Shown one piece after another: positions 46,406 to 59,120 of a DNA stretch of 64,000 bases (position 1 is its first letter; every line of letters begins with the position of its first letter). The translations under genes were made by a program, and so were the position numbers. The DNA is from Microthyrium microscopicum (taxonomy: Eukaryota > Ascomycota > Dothideomycetes > Microthyriales > Microthyriaceae). The notes under the pieces are model-generated. The model saw only the letters and a list, made by a program, of their open reading frames with translations, searched no databases and was not told the DNA's origin. Location of the stretch: the NCBI GenBank assembly GCA_010405405.1, contig MU004230.1, forward strand, positions 507,333 to 571,332, given 5' to 3'.

Positions 46406-47525
46406 ATGCCCAAACTCACCACCACCACCACCATCCTCCTCACCACCCTCGCCCTCACCGCCTCCGCCATCCCCCAATCCGCACCAACATGTAAATCCTG
46501 GCCCGGCTTCACCGCCCTCAAAAACCTCTTCATCTTCGGCGACTCCTACACCCAAACCGGCTTCAACACCTCCCTCTCCCAGCCCTCCGCGTCCACCCCC
46601 CTCGGCAACCCACCCTACCCCGGCTGGACATCGTCCAATGGCCCGAACTGGGTGGACTACTTGACCGTAAAATACAACGCGTCGAAACTATTGACGTACA
46701 ATCTGGCGTGGGGTGGCGCGACGGTGGATGCGGCGTTGGCGAAACCGTATGCGAGTTCTGTGCATAGTCTGGTCGATCAGGTGGAGAAGGACTGGATGCC
46801 GAAATATGCGAGTGGGAACATGAGGGCGAAGTGGATGGGGAGGGACAGTTTGTTTGGAATGTGGGTGGGCATCAATGATGTTAGTGGGCGGTATGGTGAT
46901 GCAGATTTTAAGAATGTTGATAAGATTTTTAAGGTTTGGGCGCGCTTGGTTGAGGAGGTTTGTTATACTCTCTCTCTCTGTTCTATGGTTCGGGGAGATT
47001 GCTAATGCGGTGTAGTTGTATAGCTCGGGGGCGCGAAACTTTCTCTTCATGGATGTACCGACTATTGAAAGGAGTCCGCAGAGTCAGAAGTATCCGACGA
47101 CGTTGGCGAAGCTTACGGAGTTTGAGAAGTATTGGGCTAAGCAGATCGCGGATGTGCTGGTGAAGACTGTGAATAGGCATGCGGATGCGACGGTGGTTAC
47201 GTATTCGACGTATGATTTGTTTGAGCGGGTGTTGAAGGATCCGAAGAGTACGCCGCAGACTTCAAAGTTGACGGTTATCACTCCTGAGTTCTGCCAGGCA
47301 TACAAGGAGTAAGTTGATGAGTTTGGCTAGTGATGATAGAGCTAACGAATTGATAGTGGAAATGTCAATGGCGACCAAGTCAAGACAGGATGTAAAGGAA
47401 CGCCAAATCAGTACTTCTGGTTGAATGATTTACATCCTACACCAGCTATTCACGAGGCTACTGCTGCGGAAGTTGCAAAGGCTTTGATTGCTGTGCCAGC
47501 TAACGCGTGTGCGCCGAAACTATAG
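46406..47525 (+). CDS. secreted GDSL/SGNH esterase, CE16-like
   Basis: Exons 46406-46957, 47016-47308 and 47357-47525 give 337 residues. It starts with a signal peptide (about 1-21). The SGNH hydrolase blocks are FGDSYTQTGF with nucleophile Ser47, the Gly block AWGGATVD, the Asn block GINDV, and the catalytic Asp306/His308 in NDLHPT. This arrangement matches carbohydrate esterase family 16 acetylesterases, which remove acetyl groups from hemicellulose-derived oligosaccharides. N-glycosylation sites (NTS, NAS) fit secretion. The first donor (GTTTGT) is atypical but gives the only in-frame join. It is convergent with the molybdate transporter, 55 bp between stops. Confidence 0.88.
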
Positions 47526-47580
47526 GCTTTCTGTTGCATTGAGCCACAAATGTCATTTGTTGCCATAATTATACATGTGA

Positions 47581-48915
47581 TCATTGCGCGTCCAAGAGTG
47601 GTGTTTCCTCCGTGTTCTCCGCTCTGAATATTCCGAGCCACGATCTTCGACCCTCATTGCTCCAGACTTTGTCCCAGTACAGCACAATATACCACAGCAC
47701 ACCAGCCAAGAACCCAACAGCATCGTTCTTGAAAGCGAGTATACCTGCAATAGTTACAAGCATCACACTAAACCGTTTCTTTCTCTCCTCGTCACCCGCC
47801 ATGCGGAAACTGTTGCCATCTATGTTTTCTTCGAGATCGAGAGCAGTGGTGTTTAGGCTCTCTGCCACTTTGGCAAGCTCCATGCCTGCAGCTATCACCA
47901 TGATACCCAGTAGGCTGTGTGGGAAGCGCTCAACGACCCATACCACAGGGTTTGCAAAGAAAAGGCCGAGGATGAGTTTGACGAGACCGAGAAAGATGAC
48001 TGAAGCACCACTGCGAGCTCCAAAGTGGTATTGAGCAGCCAGTCCACCAGAGCCATGACAAATTGGCATGCCGCCAAAAATGAATGAGATGAAGTTTGTG
48101 ACTGATAGTGTAAGGCCAAGGTGAGCCAAACTTGGTGCAGGCTCTTCGGAGAAAAGGTGCTTGCTCAGATGAGATGTGGCCAGTATTGAGTTTAGAGTTG
48201 TCAAAGGTATCTGGCCGATTGCTGCTGGTAGAGCCGCTTTGAAGTCATGGAGATCCGGGACATATATCTGTGGATTCCAGAGACTAGGGTGCGTATGAGA
48301 GTGGTAGTGATCTCTTGGAGATAGGATAGCGAACAGCACTCCCAAAAGCGTGATGATCAACGCATATGGAATATGTCGTTTCGAATATGCCGTGCAAAGA
48401 AGCAGAAATACAAAAGCAAATAGTGTCCATAAGTGATTGTCTGCCCAGGAAGGTCGAACCCATCCCAACGGTTTCAATAAGCTTGTTCCCGCGGTGATGA
48501 TGAGTTGAAGTCCAGCACCGACTTGAATACCGCGAACGACCGGAAGAGGAATGTATTGATTGAGCAAGTCCAGAGTTCCAGATATGCTGAGCAAGAAGAT
48601 AACCACGCTCACTATAAGTCCCGCTACTGCCGTTTCCTGTATGCTGAAATGTTGATCGATTGCTACGGCCGCGATGGCTTTCATAGGCTGGACTGGTATT
48701 GGCAGTCCAAAGAGTAATCCAGTAGCGATATTTGCCAGTCCTGTAAAGACCAAAGTAGACGATACAGCAATGCTGCCATTCAGCGCGAGAGCGATGAAGA
48801 TGGGCAATAAAGTACCCAAATCGCCCAATGAGCCAGAGATCTCGGAAAGAGGGTTGACTTTGAAGGTTTGCACATTGCGTCGTGAGACACGACTCAAATG
48901 GGCTTTGAGTGGCAT
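47581..48915 (-). CDS. MOT1-family molybdate transporter
   Basis: Intronless gene of 444 residues with about ten hydrophobic segments. The family signatures are SGSLGDLGTLLPI (residues 27-39) and PVQPMKAIAAVAI (residues ~74-86), followed by GIQVGAGLQLIITAG; these define the MOT1 group of SulP-related proteins that import molybdate with high affinity for molybdenum-cofactor enzymes. The C-terminus LLDAQ has an ETPLL dileucine-type sequence that may sort it. The STAS domain of true sulfate permeases is absent, supporting molybdate rather than sulfate. Confidence 0.9.
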   Translation of the reverse strand: MPLKAHLSRVSRRNVQTFKVNPLSEISGSLGDLGTLLPIFIALALNGSIAVSSTLVFTGLANIATGLLFGLPIPVQPMKAIAAVAIDQHFSIQETAVAGLIVSVVIFLLSISGTLDLLNQYIPLPVVRGIQVGAGLQLIITAGTSLLKPLGWVRPSWADNHLWTLFAFVFLLLCTAYSKRHIPYALIITLLGVLFAILSPRDHYHSHTHPSLWNPQIYVPDLHDFKAALPAAIGQIPLTTLNSILATSHLSKHLFSEEPAPSLAHLGLTLSVTNFISFIFGGMPICHGSGGLAAQYHFGARSGASVIFLGLVKLILGLFFANPVVWVVERFPHSLLGIMVIAAGMELAKVAESLNTTALDLEENIDGNSFRMAGDEERKKRFSVMLVTIAGILAFKNDAVGFLAGVLWYIVLYWDKVWSNEGRRSWLGIFRAENTEETPLLDAQ

Positions 48916-49026
48916 CTTGTCTAGATCAAAAGGTTATGAGAGTAATGAGGTCAGCTAAAGAGAACGACAAGAGACGGTACCAAATGCCGCTGGACATGAA
49001 GTTCAATTTACCTCAGCGTGCTCAGA

Positions 49027-49089
49027 CTCTAATTCAGGTTTAGCGTCTGATTATTAATAGTCGCTACGCTCCCTGACCCTAAATTAGAG
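49027..49089. repeat. imperfect hairpin at the GC/AT boundary
   Basis: CTCTAATTCAGG at the left pairs imperfectly with CCTGACCCTAAATTAGAG at the right around a loop centred on TGATTATTAATAGT. It sits where base composition changes from gene-like to AT-rich and may be a transposon end. Confidence 0.4.
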
Positions 49090-49770
49090 CCTAAGAGACA
49101 CTTATATAATCTATACTATAATCGCCTTAACGGATTTTTAGATTTCTATTTATTCTTTAATTATACTATTACTATATATAAATTATTAAATTTTCTTATA
49201 AAAGGCTACTAAGTAAGTAATTATATATATAAAAATTAGGTTTATTTTAAGATTTAATGCTAACTACGTTCTATAAAAATCTCTCTATTTTATCTTACTT
49301 TAAGGAGCCTAACTTAGTAAAAGTTAATAACTATATAATCTTTTATATATATACGTATAACTACTATTTACTATTACTACTCCTATTATCTTTTCGTCCC
49401 TTCTCTTATATCTAATATATTTATAAAATACATTTATAACGCTTTATTTCGTATTATTAGCTAGTAATACTATTAGCTTTTCTATTATTACTTCTAGTAG
49501 TAATACTATTAATAAGTTCGTATTAGCTATAGCTTTATACTTTTACTATTCTCTTTACGTATTTATCTTAATCTTAAGGTCTATATTATATAAATATATA
49601 TTAATTATATTATATAATATATTAAACTATTCTAATTATATATAAGCCCTTTTAAATAATGCGCTAGATATTACTAAAGACATATTAAACGTATCTAAAG
49701 ATATATTAAATATGTCTAAAGACGTATTAAACGTTTTAAACGATAAGTCTAAACGTTTCTTATAATATAT

Positions 49771-49875
49771 TAAACGTTTATTATATTTTACTAAACGTTT
49801 GTTATATCTTATTAAACGTTTGTTATATCTTATTAAACGTTTATTATATCTTATTAAACGTTTATTATATTATAA
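49771..49875 (+). repeat. five tandem 21-bp repeats
   Basis: Units beginning TAAACGTTT start at 49771, 49792, 49813, 49834 and 49855, exactly 21 bp apart. Each holds the palindrome AAACGTTT. Looser copies of the same core occur on both sides between about 49690 and 49930. Confidence 0.9.
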
Positions 49876-50085
49876 GAAATGTTTCTATAACGTATTAAAC
49901 GTTTTTATAATATATTAAAACTTTTACTAGTTATTTATTAGATATTTTATATATTCTAAACGTTTTATAACGTCTTAACTAAATAAAAGTATTAGATATT
50001 AACCCCTATCTACTACTCTATATATAAAGGCTATACGTTAGTATTACTAATATAGATATAGTTAATTAGAGACTTATATACTATT

Positions 50086-52500
50086 ATTATATCTAGTACT
50101 AAGCGTAAACGTAAGAGTAAACGTAATAAGGTTATAAGTAGATCTAAAAGCTAGACTAAGAATCTACGTTATTATAATATAAAGGTAGCTTAGAGAGATC
50201 TACTAAATAGGCCTAAATAAAATATATTTTTCCTTAGCTCTATTAGCAAACGTACTTATTCTACTTCTTATAGCTCTATATTATCTATAGCTACTAAATT
50301 TAATAAAACTACTACTAGTAGTTAAGGTAATAATATAGCTAATTATTATAATAGTACTACTTATAGTAATAGCAATAGTAATAGAGATAGTAATACTAAT
50401 AACTATATTAATAGGGATATAACTAGCAATATAGCTAATAGTACTAGTACTAGTACTTATAATAATAAAATTAATAATAATCTTATTAATAGTAATAACG
50501 CTATTAGTATTAATTCTATTATATATCTACTTAGTCTATAATATGCTATTATACTAGATAAGTAAGTAAAGTACTTATAAGATTTTAATACTATAATTAA
50601 AGTTTCTATACTTCTAACTATCTTTACTAATATACTTACTTAAGAGAATAATAAAGCTAGTATTAATATTACCTCTTTAGGCTAATAGTATTATAAAGAT
50701 TTTATAAAAGCTTTATTTAAAAGATTACTATATATATAGGAAAGTAAAAGGTTAGAAGCTAAGCTAAGGTAGGTAGAATCTCTATATTATATAATTTTTA
50801 AGCAATAAGATATTATACTTATTACTAAGACTAAATATAGTAAAAGTATTATCTTTTAAGCTTTTAGTATTCTTATTAGTAAGGTTATTCTCTAGGCTAT
50901 TCTCTTTACTTTACTAGGTTTAGAGTAGTATAAAGATATTACGTAGCTTCTTAGTATAAACCTAGCTATTATTTATTTAAGGTTAATACTTAATAAATAC
51001 GCTTAAGTCTATTATAAGTTACTTAATAGTACTATTACGTATTATCTACTTTCTTCTAAATAATTAATTAGTAAGTATATATAAAAACTACTTTAAGATC
51101 CTTAATTCCAAAATAGACTTAGTCTAGTTATTATTAATAAGGAACATCTTATTAAAGACTAAAGGAAATTCTTTTAAAAGGAATATTCTTAACTTTATAT
51201 ACTTTAAGATATTATTCCTTATTTCGTCATTTAGTTTAGTTACTTAGAGACTTTAATAGTAAAAGCTAAGAAGTTTTTACTTAATAAAGAAGAATTCTAG
51301 CTATATAAAGAATACTAAGATATTACTTATACTACTAGGTTTATTTATACTACTATTAATAGGCTAAATTTAGGTTTTTAACTTTTATATATCCTAAAAG
51401 GGAAGCTTAGTAATTAGTTAAGGTTAAATATAGTCCTTAGTTAAGCTATTTAGAATCCTACTAATAGAGATTTATTTATAATATCTAAGTTTATACTATT
51501 AACTATAATTTTCTTAGATAAGCTATTAAATATAATATCTATTCTTAATTACCTATAATAAGCCTTAGTAAAGTTATATTCTAACTTTACCTAAAGTAAT
51601 TAGCTTTCCTTAGCTAATATTTATACTATTATTTAATAGTATACTAAATTAACTTAGAATTTTAATTAAGATTTATAGTATATTTAGCTTAAGTAGTTTA
51701 ATTCGTTTTGCTATATTATAGTTACTATAACTACCTTTAGCATAGGCGTTAATATTCTAAATATATATTACGTTATAATATAAGGTCTTTTATAAAGTAG
51801 AGTATTAGCTAATCTAGTTTAGAAGATTAGTTAAGTTAGTTATTCTAAAGCTAGTTATATTCTTCCTCTTCTATTAGAAATAGGTTTAAACTTACTATTA
51901 CCTATCTTACCTAATCTAGATAATAAAACTTTCTCTAGAGTTAGGCTATTTAATTATATTCCTTTTTATTTATTAGTTATTATTTTTCTACTATACTAGT
52001 TATTTAATACTTAAAGGTAGTATCTAGTACTAAAGTCTTCTTATAAGAAAGTAGATAATATATATATAGTAGTAACTACTCTTTAGGCTAATATTAGTAA
52101 GGTTAATACTAAGGGCTATTTACTATTAGCTTTTAAGTTACTCTATATAATATAAAATACTAATTTTGCTACCTAACTAAGTACTTTAGTTACTACTTAA
52201 GAAGCCTAGGCGTCTATTAATCTACTTAGTAGTTTAGCTATTATAGCCTCTATTAGTTATAATCTAAAAAGTAATAGATTATTAGACTAAATATGCGTAG
52301 AAATTAGGTATAGAGCTATAATTAATTCTATTTAATTAAAGTTAGTTAATAGTACGCTATTATTAGATTCTAACCTTAGTTAGCCTTACTATTACTATTA
52401 AGTTATCCTAGACTACCTAAGAGACGTTAAATATTATTAAGGTACTCTTATTAATTATAATTAATATTATAATATATATTAGCTAGATAAATTTATTATA
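50086..52500 (+). pseudogene. RIP-inactivated RecQ-family helicase
   Basis: One plus-strand frame (codons starting at positions congruent with 50101) can be followed for over 2.4 kb with no frameshift; its stops are all TAA/TAG, as expected for RIP-mutated Gln and Trp codons. Within it lie a motif I-like segment near 50821-50870 (T-K-T-K-Y-[G/S]-K-S), a motif II-like segment near 51127-51165 matching the DExH neighbourhood (VIINKEHLIKD), and a motif V/VI segment at 51721-51890 (FSIGVNILNIYYVI ... SKASYILPLLLE). The last matches the RecQ GMGVDxPxVRxVIHxGLP...GRAGRDG...LL pattern. The probable start is an ATA (former ATG) at 50086 followed by a Lys/Arg-rich stretch and an Asn/Ser/Thr-rich region. 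Fungal telomere-linked helicases and some mobile elements carry such genes. The C-terminal end is uncertain. Confidence 0.7.
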
Positions 52501-55500
52501 TTACTATCTTAGCTTATTATAAAGAAGAAGCTTATAATTCCTTATATAAAAACGTAAAGGCAATATACCTTTAATAGCTTAAAATAATAAGCTACTACGT
52601 AGTTAGATAAAAAGTATCTAATTACTTATTAATAGCTCTTATTTAGAGAGTTTTAGTATATAGGCTAAATTAAGTTAGTTACTTTAAGTATCTTTTAGGA
52701 TTTTACTAACTTTCTATCTCTTATAGATAATTCTATAAACCTAAATACTATATAGAATTAAATATATCTTATATATTCTCTTTTATAAAAGTAAAGAGTT
52801 ATAAATATAGCTACTTATAGCTAATTATTAACCTTTCTTATTAGTTCTAACTATTAAGCTTGCTATATAGTAGCGTTTAAATATAATAGACTTTTTAGGC
52901 GAGTTAGTTCTATAGTGCTATTATATTTATCTTTTATAATTCTAAGTTTTAGTACTTATTACTATCCTTCTAAAGAAGTTAAGCCTATTAGTTCCTTACT
53001 AGTAGACTATTTGCTAGGTTAGGTTACTTTAAGGTTTAGGTAGTTATTACCTATTATACGTTTAGCTACTTCTATCTTAGCCTCTTAACTAGTATTTTCT
53101 TTATTATTATTATCTTAGCCTTTAGTAGTATCGTCTATACTTAGACTATTATTTTAAACTAAAACTAGGGTATCTCTTAATTTAAAGAAAAAATAAGGAA
53201 GAGATTATCCTTATAAACCTAGATTAGTCTTTAAACTTTTAGTTAATAGTAGTCTTTCTTAACCTTTACTTATAATGCTAACTACTTCTTAATATAATAG
53301 TAGTACTTTATATTCTTCTTTACCTAATATAGTTCTAGACTTATTCTTATTATATATACTATTACTAAATAAGCTTATAGAGTATTAGTTACTAAACTAT
53401 TTAAGTAGCCTCTTACTCTATAATACTAAAAGTAGTTAGTTAAGCTTATTATCTTATTCTCTAGTAATTAGTAATTATAGTAGAAAGTAATAATAGAAAT
53501 TAGAAACTAGACGTTAGCCTCTATATAATAATCTTAATTACTATTTTCCTTTATCTTTACCTTCTATGAATAGTCTAAATATTATACTATATAAGAGGAC
53601 ATAATATAGCTTAGTTATTTTATAGCAAACCTAAGTAATTAATTTATTCCTAATGCTTTCTTATAGTTTAGGAGAGACTACTATACTAAGAGATAAGTTA
53701 TCTTCTATATACTTATCTTATCCTTTTAATTTAGATACCTTTATTAATAAGCTAGTATATTAAGAAATAACTAAAAGTAGCTAAAAAGTACGCTAGTTTA
53801 AGTATGTATTAGAAAATTTATTCCCTTATTAATATATTTAATAATATTTCTATATTTTATATATTATTAGATAGCCTTAATTATTATTAGGTTATTTATC
53901 TTATAGTATTAAGTATATACTAAGTTTTATAAAGGATAGTTAAGATTTTAGAAACTTTTTATATATTTATACTTAAAATAATATAGCTATTACTAATTAT
54001 TATATTATTATTTATAGAGTTACGTAGATCCTATTTATTAGTATTAAAGGTTATTAATATTAACTATATTTCTTTATATATACTTTTAATGCTATCTATA
54101 TAATACTAATAGTATATCTATCTTAATAGATTTTAAACTATAATTCTATAATGTTCTTTATATCCTTCTCTTACCTTAGCTATCTTAGATAGTACTACTC
54201 TTTATTACTTTATCTTATTCTTAATTATCTATATATTATTATTATCCTTATTATATATTAAATTTTATCTTTAAATATTTAGTTATATACTTTCTCTTTT
54301 AAAATAATTTAATAATTAAACGTTATTAAACGTTTTAATTAATAAATCTTAGAAAGTACGTTATAAAGTATTCTATTAATAAGATTAAAACTCCTATTAG
54401 ATTATATCTTCTATTACCTTCTCTTTTAAAACCTAACTTCTTATTAATTTAAATTTACTATTAAATTATTTCTAAAGTTTACTAACCTTTTAAATAGTAA
54501 GAATATTTAAGGATTATTATTATAAGTAGTTAGTAGTAACTATTATTAACTAAATAGATAATATTATTTATATAGATACCTTTAGTCTATATAATCTATT
54601 ATTTATAAAATCTTTTACCCTCTATATCTTTTTCCTCTCTCCTAAGTATTACTCTTTTAGCTTTAACTTATCTTTATAAGTTATTTAGTATCTATTATAT
54701 CTTTAAGTCTTATTATTTAGCCTCTAAATAGCCTTTATTATATTCTTAGTTTATCTATCTATTAATAGGTACTTTAAGAAGAGTACTATTTATATATTCC
54801 TTTATTTAGACGTTTATTATTACTATAAACTATAATCTAGTTACTTTTACCTCTAAAACTCTTTATAAGTTATCTTTTAAGGTTTTTTATTAAGTATCTA
54901 AGTAATAATTTATAGTCTTAATATTATTATACCTTAGTTAATCTTATTAAGTTATAGGCCTAATTTTAGCCTTTATAATAGCTATATTTCTTACGCTACT
55001 CTTTATTAGTATTATAATTAACCTTTTATTTTAGACTTATTTAATTTATATTTATATAGTTAGGAACTAAATATACTATCTACTCTCTAACTTTTTTTAC
55101 TATCTTCCTTATAACTTACTCTTTTATTACCTCTAAGCTCTACTATTTTTATTAAGATATCTTTATTAATTTTTAAATTTACGCTACTTAGTCTAGATTT
55201 TTTATTTTCTCTAAATAAAGAGCTAGGAAATGTTAATATTCTAGCTTCTTCTATTACTTTACTATTAAGATTACTAAATTTATATTATAATAGCCTTTTA
55301 TCTTTTATCTAAGAGCTATTAAATATAGCTATATCTATAGGATTAAGTAAAGATAATAATATAGTATCTAAGTAAGAGAATTAACTAAATAATAATAAGG
55401 TTATTTAATATATAGTTAAGAATAGGCTAACTTTAGATATAGCTCTTACTCTATATTAAGACCTTCCTAAGTATAATAGTAATAAATAGCTATATCTAAA

Positions 55501-58500
55501 TAATTAGCTATAGCTTTAGGTATCTTAAGAAACTAAGTCTTTTATTTTAGATTTAGATAAAGATAAGATACTCTTTTATTACGTTCCTTATCCTCCTATA
55601 CCTTAATATTCCTCTTCTTTATAGCCTATAATAACTATAATATCTATTTTTATTCCTTAACCTTTATTACTTAGGAAGAATTAAACCTAGTAATACCTTA
55701 CTTATAATCTAGTAACTAATTAGCTTCTTCTACTAGTATAATTACGTATAGTTTATATCCTCTTTACTCTAATAGATTATAGTATCTTTAGTTTTACTTA
55801 GTATAAACTTATTACTTCCTTACCTAAGTTTTTAAGTATTATATATCTACTATAGATATTTACTCTAACTTTTAAAGAATCTTTAGTTTATAATTTAAAG
55901 TTTATAGTATTAAACGTTATATCTATACTATATCTAGCTTTTATAGTTTATAAAGCTATTTATATTACTCTTAAAGTTAATTAGCATAATTATACTAACT
56001 TTAATTATTATAAGTTATATCCTATTAAAGAAGCTTACTAGTATCCTAATATATTAGAGTATTATTACTATCTTTAGTAGTACTTTTATCTTTTATTAAG
56101 TCTAATAAGTATTAGTATACTTTTAGATTATTTAAGCGTTACTAGTTAATAGGTATTAGGTTATTTAGAAGCTATTCTTATTTCTATACTTTATACTTAT
56201 TAAGATATAGCTATTAATACTTACTATCGCTACTAAGATTAATAGCGTTAGTTAGAGATAAAAAAAATATAAAGAAAGTAATATAAATCTACTAATATTT
56301 AGTATATACGTTAGTTATTAGATACTTAGGCTAGGTATATATAATTTACTATTATTATATAGTAAGTTATTAATACTAATATTACTATAAATATGCTTTA
56401 GCTATAGTAGTAGAGACTAATAGTTTATATTACTATTACTTCTATAACTCTAACCTACTTTTCTTCTTTACCTTCTTAATTTATAGGTTCTTCTTTATAT
56501 AATTAACTCTTAGCTTCTTTATAAGCTACGTCTATACTTATGTTAGTTTTCTTATTTCCTACTATTATTTTATTAGTAGAAAGTTTTTTATCTATTCTAG
56601 CTATTAATACTATACTAAGAGCGTCTTTACCTCTACTAATAAGATTTTCTCTACCTAGGTCTTTAAATAAGAATAGTAATAATAGGGATTTTAACCTATT
56701 TAGTAATAATTAGGAAATAAATAGTCTATTTATTAATAATAAGTATAATAAATAAGATAGTAGTATTAAGATTTAGGCTATTGTTCTTTTATAGCTAATT
56801 ATATATCTATAGACTAAAGCTAAAAACTATATTATAGCTAAACTTAAAAAAGAATTATAGGTTAAAGCTATGCCTACTCTTTAATTACTAGCTTAGTTAC
56901 ATTATATACTTACGTTAATTCTTTCTTAGCTATTTCTAAATTTATAGTCTAGTTCTCTTATATTAATTTAATATATATTAGGTCTAGTTAAGCTAATTAG
57001 TCTATATATAAGTAATAATAATTATTATTCTCCTCCTATAGCTCGTTACCTATCTTCTTTCTAAGCTTTAATTACCTCTATTATGCCTAGTAATTAACTA
57101 GTAATAAATACTTTATCTCTAATTCCCTTAACGTTTATTAACTCTTTTCGTTTAATTACTTTTATCTTAACTTCTACTCTTCTAATTAATAATACCTATA
57201 TTATTAATAATTATAGTCTTATACTTCTACCTCTCTATTTATTTTATATCTTAACTTCTACTCTTTCTATTAGTAATACCTATATTGCTAATAATTATAG
57301 TCTTATATATCTACCTTTTCCTCTATCTCGTCTTATAGATAGTATTCTTTCTACCTTAACTACTATATTATTTAAAGAGTCTAAATAAGGCCCTTAAAGT
57401 AGGATTCCTTAAGTAGAAACTCTAAATAGTTTACCTTAGTATAACTCTACTTAATTTAGCTAGTAATATTATAAAGATCTAGCTATATATAAGAATAATA
57501 CTAAGTAATATAAATTTTAAGGTATTATAACTATTATAAAGACTAATCTTAGCTATTAAGTTTATAGTAATAATTAATATACGTATTATAAAGAAAGTAA
57601 TTATAAATATTAGGTTTATACTAAATAGGGTTATAAGGTTATTAAGAGTATAACTAATAGCTATACTTAGTATTACTTTAAATCCTAAAAGGATAGTTAC
57701 TTATTAATAAATTACGTTTCTAATAAAGGACGCTATATTAAGGCTTAAAGTAAAAAAACTAAGAAGTGTCTAGTAAGTAAAAAGACTTAAAAGTAGGCTA
57801 ATAAGAAAAAAGCTTAGTAGTCTTACTAATAATAATTTAGTAATAAAGATTAGAATAAGGACAATAATAGTTAGCAAGTTACGCCTCCTAAAATCCTTAT
57901 CTCTAATCGCTATAGGCCTAAGTATTAAGGACCTTCTTTACTACTTTTACTAAAACTAATAATAGAAGTTTAGTTTCTCTTTTTATATTAATAGTTAAGT
58001 TTAAATTATAGTAATTATAGATTCTATTATATAGTTATAATTATATTTCTATTAAATTCTATTTAAATCTAAATCGTATAGTACCTAAATTATATAATCT
58101 AATTACTACTACGAAAAATATAGTCTATATACTTTATTATTATAAATTTTATATTGCTTCCTTCTAGCTTCTAGTCTAAGATCCTCTATATATATATTCC
58201 TATAGCTTCTTTTACTTTTATTAATATATTACTTATATATTCTATATATTTATTATATTTAATAGTAAGCTCCTCTAGTTTTCTAATAACGTTTTCTACT
58301 ATTATAGTTTTAGTAGGCTAGTACTATTAAACTTAGAACTCTTAGAGAATAATAGTATAAAGGATCTTTATAGCTAAAAGTAAAGTTATCTATAATATTC
58401 TAGTTTATACTTTTATCGTCCTAAGTTATAATAGTTATATAGGAAAGTCTAAAAAGAAAGCAAATAATATATTATAGCTAAGAGTAGATTTATTTATAAT

Positions 58501-59000
58501 ACCTTAGTTTATAATTTTACTATTTTAAGTTATAATAGTAGTATAAAAGGTTTAGTAAAAAAGTAAATAATACTAATAGAAGAGTTTAGTAATATTAAGA
58601 TATAAAACTTAGTTTATTAAATATAGGTAACTAAGTATTTATAGTAAGTAGCTATATTATTATTTCTTAGTAAGATTAAGCTAGAGGTAATTAAATATTT
58701 AAATCTCTTATTTATAAAGCTATATTATAATTATTAATAAAGTTAAGTCTTATTATAGCTAGTACACTAGTAAATATACTATAAAAAATATTAAACGTTT
58801 TAAATATTTTATTATAGATACCTATATAGCCCTAAATTTATTTACCTATTCCTTCTAAATCCTAACTATATTATATACTTTTATATCTTAATCTTATATT
58901 TTTTATAGTAGCTTTAAGAGACTTCCCTTTATATAGGCGTCTAGTAGTATTTATTACTATTTACTTTATTTAAAAGCCTATGTCTTAATATCTAGAAATA

Positions 59001-59120
59001 TATAATAACGTTTAATAACTTTTAATAACTTTTAACAACGTTTAATAACTTTTAATAATTTTTAATAATATCTAATAATGTTTAATACCTTTTAATAATT
59101 TTTAAAGCCTTTTATAAATT
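59001..59120 (+). repeat. about twelve tandem 10-bp repeats
   Basis: Consensus TTTAATAACT, in register from 59001 to 59120 with scattered changes (for example TTTAACAACG). Embedded in RIP-mutated DNA. Confidence 0.85.
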
